From the NCBI GenBank assembly GCA_018378255.1, contig JAGZXV010000019.1:1-45105 (forward strand): a stretch of 45,105 bases of DNA, in the 5' to 3' direction. Origin of the DNA: Clostridiaceae bacterium. GTDB lineage: Bacteria > Bacillota > Clostridia > Lachnospirales > Lachnospiraceae. Positions 1-7,425 of the stretch are shown piece after piece. Both the position numbers and the translations under genes were made by a program. Every line of letters starts with the position of its first letter. Position 1 is the first letter of the stretch. Below the pieces are notes generated by a model. The model had not been told where the DNA came from and did not search any database. It worked only from the letters and a program-made list of their open reading frames with translations.

Positions 1-1
1 A

Positions 2-142
2 TGGGGATATGACACCACAGATGACTACCAGTCCCTCAGGGTGTTTATGGCCAATATCAGGCGTAAAATCGAAGATGATACGACGAAGCCCAGATATATT
101 CTTACGGAAGTAGGGGTGGGGTATCGGTTTGTGGATGAATGA
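2..142 (+). CDS. KdpE-like response regulator, C-terminal fragment
   Basis: Only the last 46 codons are in the window; the gene begins upstream of base 1 and stops with TGA at 140-142. The visible part is the end of an OmpR/PhoB-type winged-helix DNA-binding domain: a WGYD segment, the recognition-helix stretch with LRVFMANIRRKIE, and the beta-hairpin ending TEVGVGYRF. The spacing and the PRYILTEVGVGYRF ending resemble KdpE more than PhoB. A kdpFABC operon lies 2.5 kb downstream and the KdpD there has no kinase domain, so the partner kinase may lie upstream of this regulator, outside the window. Assignment to KdpE rather than another OmpR-family regulator is an inference from the short tail plus context. 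Confidence 0.6.
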   Translation, partial: WGYDTTDDYQSLRVFMANIRRKIEDDTTKPRYILTEVGVGYRFVDE

Positions 143-170
143 AGTATTAGGCAAATCGGGAATTGCGTGA

Positions 171-542
171 GGAAGTTACGCCGGAAAGCGGGACGAGGAG
201 GCGAAGGCGGGGGCGGGCTTTTGGAACGGGCCGGGCTGGCCAGAATCCAACGGTGCCGGAAGGCGGCTTCCAACCGTAAGTTAAACTAAGGCCGCAGGGA
301 TGGAAAAAGACGGTCCGATGCCCATTCATGGTGAACTCTTTATGGACTTCACCGTTCAGTGGGCATCTCAGAAACTGATTTGGATTTCGGTTTCTGCCCG
401 TCTTTTTCCATCCCTGCGGCCTAAGTTTAACTAGACGGTTTCCAGACGCCTTCCGGCACCGTTGGATTCCGGCCAGCCCGGCCCGTTCCAAAAGCCCGGC
501 CCCGCCTTCGCCCCCTCGTCCCGCTTTCCGGCTGGTTTTCCC
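171..542 (-). repeat. Giant hairpin element, copy 1
   Basis: Two arms of about 133 nt (181-313 and 398-531) are nearly perfect reverse complements and GC-rich. The tip (314-397) holds two further small hairpins: GATGCCCA...TGGGCATC at 317-366 with an inner GGTGAA/TTCACC, and CAGAAAC...GTTTCTG at 369-396. Read on the minus strand, the tip matches copy 2 (9664-10027) in the same order and polarity. Outer flanks are shared too: GAAAACCAGC before and GCGTA after. It lies between the plus-strand regulator and the minus-strand GNAT gene, downstream of the latter in its own polarity. The rest of the gene-free stretch (143-170, 543-699) is AT-rich and shows nothing I can name. Long open frames across the arms are by-products of the palindrome. 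Function unknown: structured RNA, mobile element or folding DNA site are all possible. Confidence 0.85.
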
Positions 543-699
543 TGATTCTGGTAAAAGAAAAACTTTGAGACAAAAGACTATATTTTACTTGGGGTAATAG
601 ATAAATGTAATACATATCGTTGTTGGTGGGGATATTCTGATGTGTTAAATTCTCATTTTTAAGATAACAGTATTAAAAACGGGTTCTATGGACTGGCAT

Positions 700-1044
700 C
701 TATTTTTCTTTCATCATTAGATATTCTGTTATACCCTTTCTATAAAGGCTGGGCAGTATTCCTGTTTGATGGTAGCCGTTTCTTTCATAAAACTGTTTCG
801 CTTCCGGATTGAAATCTGCGACAACCAAAAATATTTTGCTGGAATTGGTACAAATAACGTTTTCTAAGTAATCGAGCATTTTCTTGCCGATACCTTTGTT
901 TCTGTATGCCTTTTTTACTGAAATCAGGTAAAGATAAGGAAAACTGTGGAAACACCCTTTCGGTATGTAATAGAAAAAGCCCGCATAATCATTTTTGATT
1001 AAAGCAATATAGAGCGTCCCCTGCCCCAGCATCCCCTTCTTCAC
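700..1044 (-). pseudogene. GNAT acetyltransferase, N-terminally truncated
   Basis: The readable frame gives 114 residues from a GTG at 1044, without a convincing ribosome binding site. The core GNAT acetyl-CoA motif A is present (VKKAYRNKGIGKKML, with the R/Q-x-x-G-x-G/A pattern), followed by the FLVVADFNPEAKQFYERNGY segment typical of motif B and the C-terminal strand. A normal GNAT protein is about 150 residues. Here the first strand and helices, which carry the substrate site, are missing: only about seven more codons (QIGEGNA) can be read upstream before an in-frame stop. The gap to the MATE gene is 45 bp, so a deletion probably removed the 5' end. Substrate cannot be told. It may be an expressed short protein but is more likely a relic. 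Confidence 0.65.
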
Positions 1045-1089
1045 GGCGTTACCCTCGCCAATCTGTTAACTAAAGATATTATTATCTAT

Positions 1090-2442
1090 TTATTGCTTCA
1101 CTACATTATCTTTCCATTTACCTGAAAAATAGAACCATACAATTAAAATCAAACTTCCCATGGATGCGATCGGCGCTCCCAGACCTACTCCCTGCAGGCC
1201 TAATCCCATAACCGATCCGAACAGGATGCTGGCTGGGACGCGCAGGGCAAGGGCGGACAGCACTGAGTTTATCAGAGAGAAGGTTGTGTGGCCGGATGCA
1301 ATATACAGGCCGTTGATGGAGAAACACAGCGGCACGAATAAGTAATCAAAACTGAATGTGCGGAAATATTCCACTCCGCTGCGGATCATATCCGGGTTGT
1401 CATCGAAGAGTTCCAGGATCTGCTGGGGATAGATCTGGACGAGTACGAAAATCAGATAGCTGCATGCCACGGCGATGAGCGTTCCCACACGACAGGTCTT
1501 GATAGCCCGCCCCCATTCTCCGGCTCCGATGTTCTGGGCGCACATGGTGGCGATGGAACTGCCCATGGCTACGGCGGGCATGATGGCGAAACCGTTGAAT
1601 TTGCTGACAACGCCTACGGCGGCCGACGCGTTGACGCCTCCTATGGTGTTGACCAGAGCTGTGATGATTAAAAAGGAAAAGCTGGTGATGCCGTTTTGAA
1701 CAGCGGCAGGGAGACCGATTTTAATGATCAGTTCCATCTTTTCCTTATGGAATTTGAATGATGATGGCTTAAAGTCAAAGATGAATTTGTTTTTCACCAT
1801 ATAACCGATACATAAAAGCATGCTGAGGGCCTGAGAAATTACGGTGGCGACGGCAGCGCCCAAAGCGCCCATTTTAAATCCGGCGACCAGCAGAAGATCC
1901 AGGAAAATGTTGGTTACGCAGGCGATGAGCACAAAGTAGAAGGGACGTTTGCTGTCTCCCATACCCCTCATGACAGCGCTGAGCACATTGTAGCCGAAGA
2001 TAAAAATGATTCCAATTACAGTGACAGTCAGATAACGGCTGGCTTCATCGAAAGATTCGGCCGGAGTTTTGATTAAAACCAGCACCTGGTTTTTCAATAC
2101 CAGCATGACCAGTGTGATGACAATTGCGGCAGATATGAGCGTGCTCATCAGGGTGGCAATCGTTTCTTCCATATCCTGAGGCTTTTTGGCCCCCAGATAC
2201 TGGGCGACTAAAACAGTACCGCCTGAACATAGGCCTACCACAATGTTGGTCAGAATAAACGTCACCTGCCCGCCGATATTGACGCCGGACATGCTGGCGG
2301 TTCCGCTGAAGTTGCCGACAATCAACATATCGGCTACATTGTAAAGCGATTGTATGATGCTGGAAACTAAGAATGGAAATGCGAACAGAACCAATTGGCG
2401 TACCACATTCCCTTTTGACAGATCATTTTCGAAGTGTCCCAT
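1090..2442 (-). CDS. MATE family multidrug/cation efflux transporter
   Basis: A 450-residue integral membrane protein of the DinF/NorM (MATE) superfamily, which exports organic cations or drugs in exchange for Na+ or H+. Twelve hydrophobic segments can be traced. The N-terminal repeat starts with GNVVRQLVLFAFPFLVSS and the typical QSLYNVADMLIVG, and the second repeat starts near LIIKIGLPAAVQNG. The ATG at 2442 is chosen because GGAGG lies just upstream of it; an ATG four codons earlier overlaps that ribosome binding site. The gene is divergent from the kdp operon and shares a 240-bp upstream region with it. Substrate cannot be deduced from sequence. Confidence 0.92.
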   Translation of the reverse strand: MGHFENDLSKGNVVRQLVLFAFPFLVSSIIQSLYNVADMLIVGNFSGTASMSGVNIGGQVTFILTNIVVGLCSGGTVLVAQYLGAKKPQDMEETIATLMSTLISAAIVITLVMLVLKNQVLVLIKTPAESFDEASRYLTVTVIGIIFIFGYNVLSAVMRGMGDSKRPFYFVLIACVTNIFLDLLLVAGFKMGALGAAVATVISQALSMLLCIGYMVKNKFIFDFKPSSFKFHKEKMELIIKIGLPAAVQNGITSFSFLIITALVNTIGGVNASAAVGVVSKFNGFAIMPAVAMGSSIATMCAQNIGAGEWGRAIKTCRVGTLIAVACSYLIFVLVQIYPQQILELFDDNPDMIRSGVEYFRTFSFDYLFVPLCFSINGLYIASGHTTFSLINSVLSALALRVPASILFGSVMGLGLQGVGLGAPIASMGSLILIVWFYFSGKWKDNVVKQ

Positions 2443-2491
2443 AAAAACCTCCATTCCACCTGCTCGGACAGGCGTTTCTATTGTGTAAGTA

Positions 2492-2520
2492 TTGACATGA
2501 TGAATATGATACCATAGTAT
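2492..2520 (+). promoter_or_regulatory. Sigma-A type promoter upstream of kdp
   Basis: TTGACA (2492-2497), 17-bp spacer, TAGTAT (2515-2520). It points toward kdpF, with a leader of about 155 nt. A good match to the housekeeping consensus, found by eye. Confidence 0.5.
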
Positions 2521-2597
2521 AGCGGTTACTTCAATCCTTAATTTCCTTTCCGGCTTTCTGCCCGGTATTTTTTTGACCTTCAGCCTTATATTAACAG

Positions 2598-2637
2598 TCT
2601 CTTTATACAGATCCCAAAGTGCCCTATAGAATCTTTA
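2598..2637 (+). promoter_or_regulatory. kdp control region with block shared with 9275-9325
   Basis: TCTCTTTATA (2598-2607) followed by CAAAG-TG-CCC-TATAGAATCTTTA (2615-2637). The same two blocks occur upstream of the small gene at 9379, with the spacing longer by 10 bp, close to one helical turn. TTTATA (2602-2607) matches the first half of the E. coli KdpE box (TTTATA-N5-TTTACA); the second half is not conserved here. TATAGAAT could act as the -10. Probably the regulated kdp promoter. Confidence 0.5.
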
Positions 2638-2683
2638 TAAAATGCCATGGTAACATACGTGTATCAAAAAGGAGGAAATGAAA

Positions 2684-2764
2684 ATGTTGATGATTATTGG
2701 AGCAGTAGTATTATTCCTGCTGGTTTATCTGATTGTTACCTTATTAAAGGGAGATCAGGCATGA
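2684..2764 (+). CDS. kdpF: KdpF, small subunit of the K+ ATPase
   Basis: A 26-residue single-span membrane peptide, starting MLMIIGAVVLFLLVYL and ending LLKGDQA. Length and position at the head of kdpABC match KdpF, which stabilises the KdpABC potassium-pumping P-type ATPase in the cytoplasmic membrane. GGAGG at 2671-2675 lies 8 nt before the ATG at 2684; an in-frame ATG at 2678 is too close to that site. A 70-bp gap separates it from kdpA. Confidence 0.85.
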   Translation: MLMIIGAVVLFLLVYLIVTLLKGDQA

Positions 2765-2834
2765 GGAATAATCAGAAGAAGAAAATTCCGTATGAGAATG
2801 GCGCTGCCGGCGCCGGAATTAGGAGGTAACAGTC

Positions 2835-4583
2835 ATGAACGTTATAATTCAAATGGTGATGTACTGTTTAATATTGATACTGCTTGCGGTACCGCTTGGC
2901 AGGTACATAGGAAAAGTAATGAATGGGGAAAAAGTTTTTTTATCAAAGCTGCTTGTTCCCGCAGAAAACGGCATTTATAAACTTCTTAAAATTAACCAAG
3001 AGGAAGAAATGAACTGGAAAAAATACGCGGTCTGTGCAGGAGCATTCAGCGTCATCAGCCTGGCTGTTCTGTGGCTGGTCCTTATGTTTCAGAATGTCCT
3101 GCCTCTGAATCCGGAAGGAATCAGCAATACATCCTGGCACCTGGGATTTAACACGGCTGCCAGTTTTATAACAAATACCAACTGGCAGGCATATTCCGGA
3201 GAATCGGCGCTCAGTTATTTTTCACAGATGATTGGCCTGAATGTCCAGAACTTTGTGTCCGCAGCGGTGGGAATTGCGGTTCTGTTCGCATTAATCCGGG
3301 GATTTGTCCGGGTAAAACAGCGGGGGCTGGGGAATTTTTATACAGATGTGACACGGGTTGTCCTCTATGTTTTAATCCCCCTTTCTCTGATCGTTTCCAT
3401 CGTCATCATATCCCAGGGCGTTCCTCAGAGCTTTAAGCCCTATGATGAAGTGACGCTTTTAGAACCGGTGGAGGTGGAACAGGAAGACGGGACAACAGTG
3501 ACCGTCACAAAACAGGTGATTCCCCTAGGACCGGCCGGAAGCCAGATTGCGATCAAACAGCTGGGAACAAATGGAGGCGGTTTTTACGGAGTTAACTCCG
3601 CCCACCCTTTTGAGAATCCCACTCCGCTGAGCAATGCATTTGAAATGATATCCATCCTGCTGATTCCGGCAGCTCTGTGCTTTACCTTTGGCCGGAATAT
3701 TAAAGATAAACGTCAGGGATTTGCAATTTTTCTTGCAATGTTCCTGATGCTGGCGGCAGCCCTGGCAATTATCGGATTCAATGAACAAAACGGAACGCCT
3801 CAGATCGCTCAGGAGGGCGCCGTTTACATGGGAACCGACGGTCAGCCAGGAGGTAATATGGAAGGAAAAGAGACCAGATTTGGTATTGCGGGATCTGCCA
3901 CATGGGCGGCATTTACCACTGCGGCCTCCAATGGTTCCGTCAATTCCATGCATGACAGCTACACGCCGGTCGGCGGACTGGTGACCATGCTTTTGATGCA
4001 GTTGGGCGAAGTCGTGTTCGGCGGCGTAGGCTGTGGTCTTTACGGAATGCTGGGATTTGCCATCATGACTGTTTTCATAGCCGGTCTGATGGTGGGGCGG
4101 ACGCCTGAATACCTGGGCAAAAAAATAGAGCCATATGAAATGAAAATGGCAGTCATCGTCTGCCTGGCAACTCCGGTCGCCATCCTGGTGGGCAGCGGTA
4201 TTGCAGCGGTTCTGCCAAGTACCGCAGACAGTTTAAATAACAATGGAGCCCATGGGCTTTCCGAAGTGCTTTATGCTTATTCATCGGCAGGAGGAAATAA
4301 TGGTTCGGCATTTGCCGGATTCAATGCAAATACGCCGTTTCTCAATGTCAGCATCGGTTTGGTTATGCTGTTTGTGCGTTTTCTGCCCATGTTTGCCACG
4401 CTCGCAATTGCAGGAAGCATGGCAGCCAAGAAAAAAGTGGCGGTCAGCGAAGGCACGCTGCCGACCCACAATGCCATGTTCATCTTCCTGCTGATATTCA
4501 TCGTTTTGCTGGTTGGGGCGCTCAGCTTTTTCCCGGCGCTGGCATTGGGACCGATTGCGGAATTTTTTGAAATGATAGGGTAA
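2835..4583 (+). CDS. kdpA: K+-transporting ATPase subunit A
   Basis: A 582-residue membrane protein that forms the K+ channel-like subunit of KdpFABC, an ATP-driven high-affinity potassium importer. About ten transmembrane segments are visible. Family signatures include FITNTNWQAYSGE (first selectivity-filter repeat), the SQMIGLNVQNFVSAAVG stretch, GTNGGGFYGVNSAHPFENP (second filter loop) and the C-terminal LGEVVFGGVGCGLYG (third loop). Length is close to the usual 555-600. AGGAGG lies 9 nt before the ATG. It is the second gene of kdpFABC, 22 bp before kdpB. Confidence 0.97.
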   Translation: MNVIIQMVMYCLILILLAVPLGRYIGKVMNGEKVFLSKLLVPAENGIYKLLKINQEEEMNWKKYAVCAGAFSVISLAVLWLVLMFQNVLPLNPEGISNTSWHLGFNTAASFITNTNWQAYSGESALSYFSQMIGLNVQNFVSAAVGIAVLFALIRGFVRVKQRGLGNFYTDVTRVVLYVLIPLSLIVSIVIISQGVPQSFKPYDEVTLLEPVEVEQEDGTTVTVTKQVIPLGPAGSQIAIKQLGTNGGGFYGVNSAHPFENPTPLSNAFEMISILLIPAALCFTFGRNIKDKRQGFAIFLAMFLMLAAALAIIGFNEQNGTPQIAQEGAVYMGTDGQPGGNMEGKETRFGIAGSATWAAFTTAASNGSVNSMHDSYTPVGGLVTMLLMQLGEVVFGGVGCGLYGMLGFAIMTVFIAGLMVGRTPEYLGKKIEPYEMKMAVIVCLATPVAILVGSGIAAVLPSTADSLNNNGAHGLSEVLYAYSSAGGNNGSAFAGFNANTPFLNVSIGLVMLFVRFLPMFATLAIAGSMAAKKKVAVSEGTLPTHNAMFIFLLIFIVLLVGALSFFPALALGPIAEFFEMIG

Positions 4584-4605
4584 AAGCCATAGGAGGAAAT
4601 ATGCC

Positions 4606-6678
4606 ATGAATGAAACGAAGAAAAATATATTTGCGGATAGGCAGATTATGGGGAGAGCGCTGAAAGATTCAGTTCTGAAGCTGAATCCCAAAGTGCAGAT
4701 CCAGAATCCGGTAATGTTTTTGGTTTATGTATCAGCCATTTTAACCACCATACTATTCCTGTTTTCACTGGCAGGAATAAAAGATACGGGATCGGGCTTT
4801 ATTCTGGGCGTTGCGGTGATCCTCTGGTTTACCGATCTGTTCGGAAATTTTGCGGAAGCCATCGCAGAAGGCAGGGGCAAAGCCCAGGCAGACGCCCTGA
4901 GAGCATCCAGAAAAGATGTGACAGCATCTAAAATCCCATCAAAGGATTGTAAAAGTGAGATTTATAAGGTTTCTTCAGCCAGCCTGAGGAAAGGTGATAT
5001 TGTGCTGGTGACTGCCGGTGAACAGATTCCGGCAGACGGCGACGTGATTGACGGAGCCGCTTCTGTGGATGAAAGCGCCATAACCGGTGAATCCGCGCCG
5101 GTTATCAGGGAGAGCGGCGGCGACCGCAGTGCGGTGACAGGCGGAACTACGGTGATTTCCGACTGGCTGGTAATCAAAGTGACCAGCAACCCGGGGGAAA
5201 GTTTTATGGATCAGATGATTGCTATGGTAGAGGGGGCGTCCCGGAAGAAAACGCCGAATGAACTGGCGCTTCAGATCTTCTTAGTTGCCTTATCCATCAT
5301 CTTTTTGCTGGTGACCGTTTCCCTGTATTCCTATTCCATCTTTTCGGCAGGGCAGAAAGGAATGGCCAATCCGACTTCAGTGACTTCACTGGTTGCCCTG
5401 TTTATCTGCCTGGCGCCAACCACCATTGGAGCGCTGCTGTCTTCCATCGGAATTGCGGGAATGAGCCGTCTGAACCAGGCCAATGTACTGGCTATGAGCG
5501 GAAGAGCGATTGAAGCGGCAGGTGATGTGGATATTTTGATGCTGGATAAAACCGGCACCATCACATTGGGAAACCGGCAGGCGGATGCATTCATACCGGT
5601 GGACGGCATTTCGGAACGGGAGCTGGCGGATGCCGCCCAGCTGTCTTCCCTGGCCGATGAGACGCCGGAAGGCCGCAGCATTGTGGTGATGGCTAAGGAG
5701 AGATTCAATCTGCGCGGCCGCAGTATGGAAGAACTGAAAGCGGAGTTTGTTCCGTTTACCGCTAAAACCAGAATGAGCGGAATCAATTGTCAGGGAATGG
5801 AGATCAGAAAAGGGGCGGCGGACGCTGTGAAGGAATACGTCACTGCCTGCGGCGGCAGTTTCAGCCAGGAATGTGAGGATACGGTAAAGCGTATTGCCAA
5901 TCAGGGCGGAACTCCCCTGGTGGTTGCCAAAAATGGCAGGGCTTTGGGTGTGATTGAGTTAAAAGATATTGTAAAACAGGGCGTGAAGGAAAAATTTGCC
6001 GATCTGCGTAAAATGGGCATAAAGACCATAATGATAACCGGCGACAATCCTTTGACAGCGGCTTCCATCGCCGCAGAGGCCGGAGTGGATGATTTCCTGG
6101 CAGAGGCCACGCCGGAAGGCAAGCTGGATATGATCCGCCGGTTTCAGGCCCAGGGCCATTTGGTTGCTATGACAGGAGACGGCACCAACGATGCTCCGGC
6201 ACTGGCGCAGGCAGATGTTGCGGTGGCCATGAATACGGGAACCCAGGCGGCTAAGGAAGCCGGAAATATGGTGGATCTGGATTCATCGCCTACCAAATTA
6301 ATTGAAATTGTCAAGATAGGGAAACAGCTTTTGATGACCCGCGGTTCTCTTACAACCTTCAGCATTGCCAATGATGTGGCTAAATATTTTGCCATCATTC
6401 CCGCTCTGTTTATGGGACTTTATCCAGGGCTTGCGGCGCTCAATATCATGAAGCTTCACAGCGCCCAGAGCGCCATATTTTCAGCCATCATTTACAACGC
6501 GCTGATCATCATAGCCCTGATTCCGCTGGCTTTAAAGGGCGTGAAATACCGGGAAGTTCCGGCTGCTAAAATGCTGTCGGGCAACTTGTTGGTCTATGGT
6601 TTAGGCGGAATTGTCATACCGTTTATAGCGATTAAGGCCATTGATCTGATACTTACCGGAGCAGGATTTTTCTTATAA
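4606..6678 (+). CDS. kdpB: K+-transporting P-type ATPase subunit B
   Basis: A 690-residue P-type ATPase, the catalytic subunit of Kdp. Visible motifs are the actuator-domain TGES (DESAITGESAPV), the phosphorylation site DKTGTIT with its aspartate near residue 314, KGAA in the nucleotide-binding domain, and the hinge TGDGTNDAPALAQAD. The transmembrane segment with LAPTTIGALLSSIG is typical of KdpB. ATP hydrolysis at the aspartate drives K+ movement through KdpA. An AGGAGG site precedes the ATG; kdpC follows after a short gap. Confidence 0.97.
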   Translation: MNETKKNIFADRQIMGRALKDSVLKLNPKVQIQNPVMFLVYVSAILTTILFLFSLAGIKDTGSGFILGVAVILWFTDLFGNFAEAIAEGRGKAQADALRASRKDVTASKIPSKDCKSEIYKVSSASLRKGDIVLVTAGEQIPADGDVIDGAASVDESAITGESAPVIRESGGDRSAVTGGTTVISDWLVIKVTSNPGESFMDQMIAMVEGASRKKTPNELALQIFLVALSIIFLLVTVSLYSYSIFSAGQKGMANPTSVTSLVALFICLAPTTIGALLSSIGIAGMSRLNQANVLAMSGRAIEAAGDVDILMLDKTGTITLGNRQADAFIPVDGISERELADAAQLSSLADETPEGRSIVVMAKERFNLRGRSMEELKAEFVPFTAKTRMSGINCQGMEIRKGAADAVKEYVTACGGSFSQECEDTVKRIANQGGTPLVVAKNGRALGVIELKDIVKQGVKEKFADLRKMGIKTIMITGDNPLTAASIAAEAGVDDFLAEATPEGKLDMIRRFQAQGHLVAMTGDGTNDAPALAQADVAVAMNTGTQAAKEAGNMVDLDSSPTKLIEIVKIGKQLLMTRGSLTTFSIANDVAKYFAIIPALFMGLYPGLAALNIMKLHSAQSAIFSAIIYNALIIIALIPLALKGVKYREVPAAKMLSGNLLVYGLGGIVIPFIAIKAIDLILTGAGFFL

Positions 6679-6717
6679 GACAGGATGCCGTATGGAAACG
6701 GCGGAACGGAGGAGACG

Positions 6718-7326
6718 ATGAAAACTATAAAATCTGTGGTGCCCAGAGCATTTGGTTTCTTTTTGGTGCTGACAGTTATCTGCGGTGTGATTTATCCATT
6801 GGCAGTGACCGGAATTTCTAAAGTATTTTTTCAAAAGCAGGCGGAAGGTTCCATTATTGAAATTGACGGTGTAAAATACGGAAGCGGGCTGCTGGCCCAG
6901 GAATTTACTTCCGATACATATCTGTGGGGCCGGCCAATGAATAAGGACATTTCTACTTACACGGATGACGACGGCAATGTGCTGCTGTATGCAGGCGCAT
7001 CCAATAAGAGCCCGGCAGGGGAAGAATTGGAAGAGATCATTGCAAACCGTGTGGAACACATAAAGGCCGCTCACCCGGAAAAAGCAGACCAGCCGGTGCC
7101 GTCGGATCTGGTTACCGTATCGGGAAGCGGGCTCGACCCGGAGATTTCACCGGCAGCGGCAGAATACCAGGTACAAAGGATATCTGAAGCCAGAGGAATA
7201 TCGGAAGCGGATGTGAGAGCGGTAATTGAACAGTATACAAAAGGAAGGACACTGGGGATTTTCGGCGAACCGAGAGTTAATGTGCTGAAAGTGAATCTGG
7301 CTTTGGACGGTATTCTAAAAGGATAA
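6718..7326 (+). CDS. kdpC: K+-transporting ATPase subunit C
   Basis: A 202-residue protein with one N-terminal membrane span (AFGFFLVLTVICGVIYPLAVTGI) and an extracytoplasmic domain, the normal layout of KdpC, which assembles with KdpAB and raises nucleotide affinity. Conserved pieces are YLWGRPM, DLVTVSGSGLDPEISP, AAEYQVQRIS and FGEPRVNVLKVNLALD. ATG 6718 is preferred over 6685 because GGAGG precedes it and the added residues have no family match. Just past the stop codon a 13-bp tandem duplication repeats the end of the gene (AAAAGGATAACA). Confidence 0.95.
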   Translation: MKTIKSVVPRAFGFFLVLTVICGVIYPLAVTGISKVFFQKQAEGSIIEIDGVKYGSGLLAQEFTSDTYLWGRPMNKDISTYTDDDGNVLLYAGASNKSPAGEELEEIIANRVEHIKAAHPEKADQPVPSDLVTVSGSGLDPEISPAAAEYQVQRISEARGISEADVRAVIEQYTKGRTLGIFGEPRVNVLKVNLALDGILKG

Positions 7327-7357
7327 CAAAAAGGATAACAAAAGAAAGTTCCCAAAA

Positions 7358-7411
7358 AAGGCCGGGCCGAATCTGGAATTTGGCCCGCCAGCGCCGTGGC
7401 GGGAACGCCTT
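7358..7411 (+). promoter_or_regulatory. Structured kdpC-kdpD spacer with competing stems
   Basis: CGGGCC (7363-7368) can pair with GGCCCG (7382-7387), and CCCGCCA (7384-7390) can pair with TGGCGGG (7397-7403). The two stems share 7384-7387, so they exclude each other. AAGGC/GCCTT can close the set. It lies just before the kdpD ribosome binding site. No T-run follows, so it is not a standard terminator; it may alter kdpD expression or mRNA processing. Confidence 0.4.
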
Positions 7412-7425
7412 AGAATGGAGGAAAA

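Noticed and set aside
171..542. Giant hairpin as an ordinary intrinsic terminator
   Set aside because: It is about ten times too long, has a branched conserved tip and no T-run directly after the stem.
147..615. Open frames of 60-114 codons across the first giant hairpin
   Set aside because: They come from GC-rich palindromic arms, lack ribosome binding sites, and have Arg/Pro-rich low-complexity translations on both strands.
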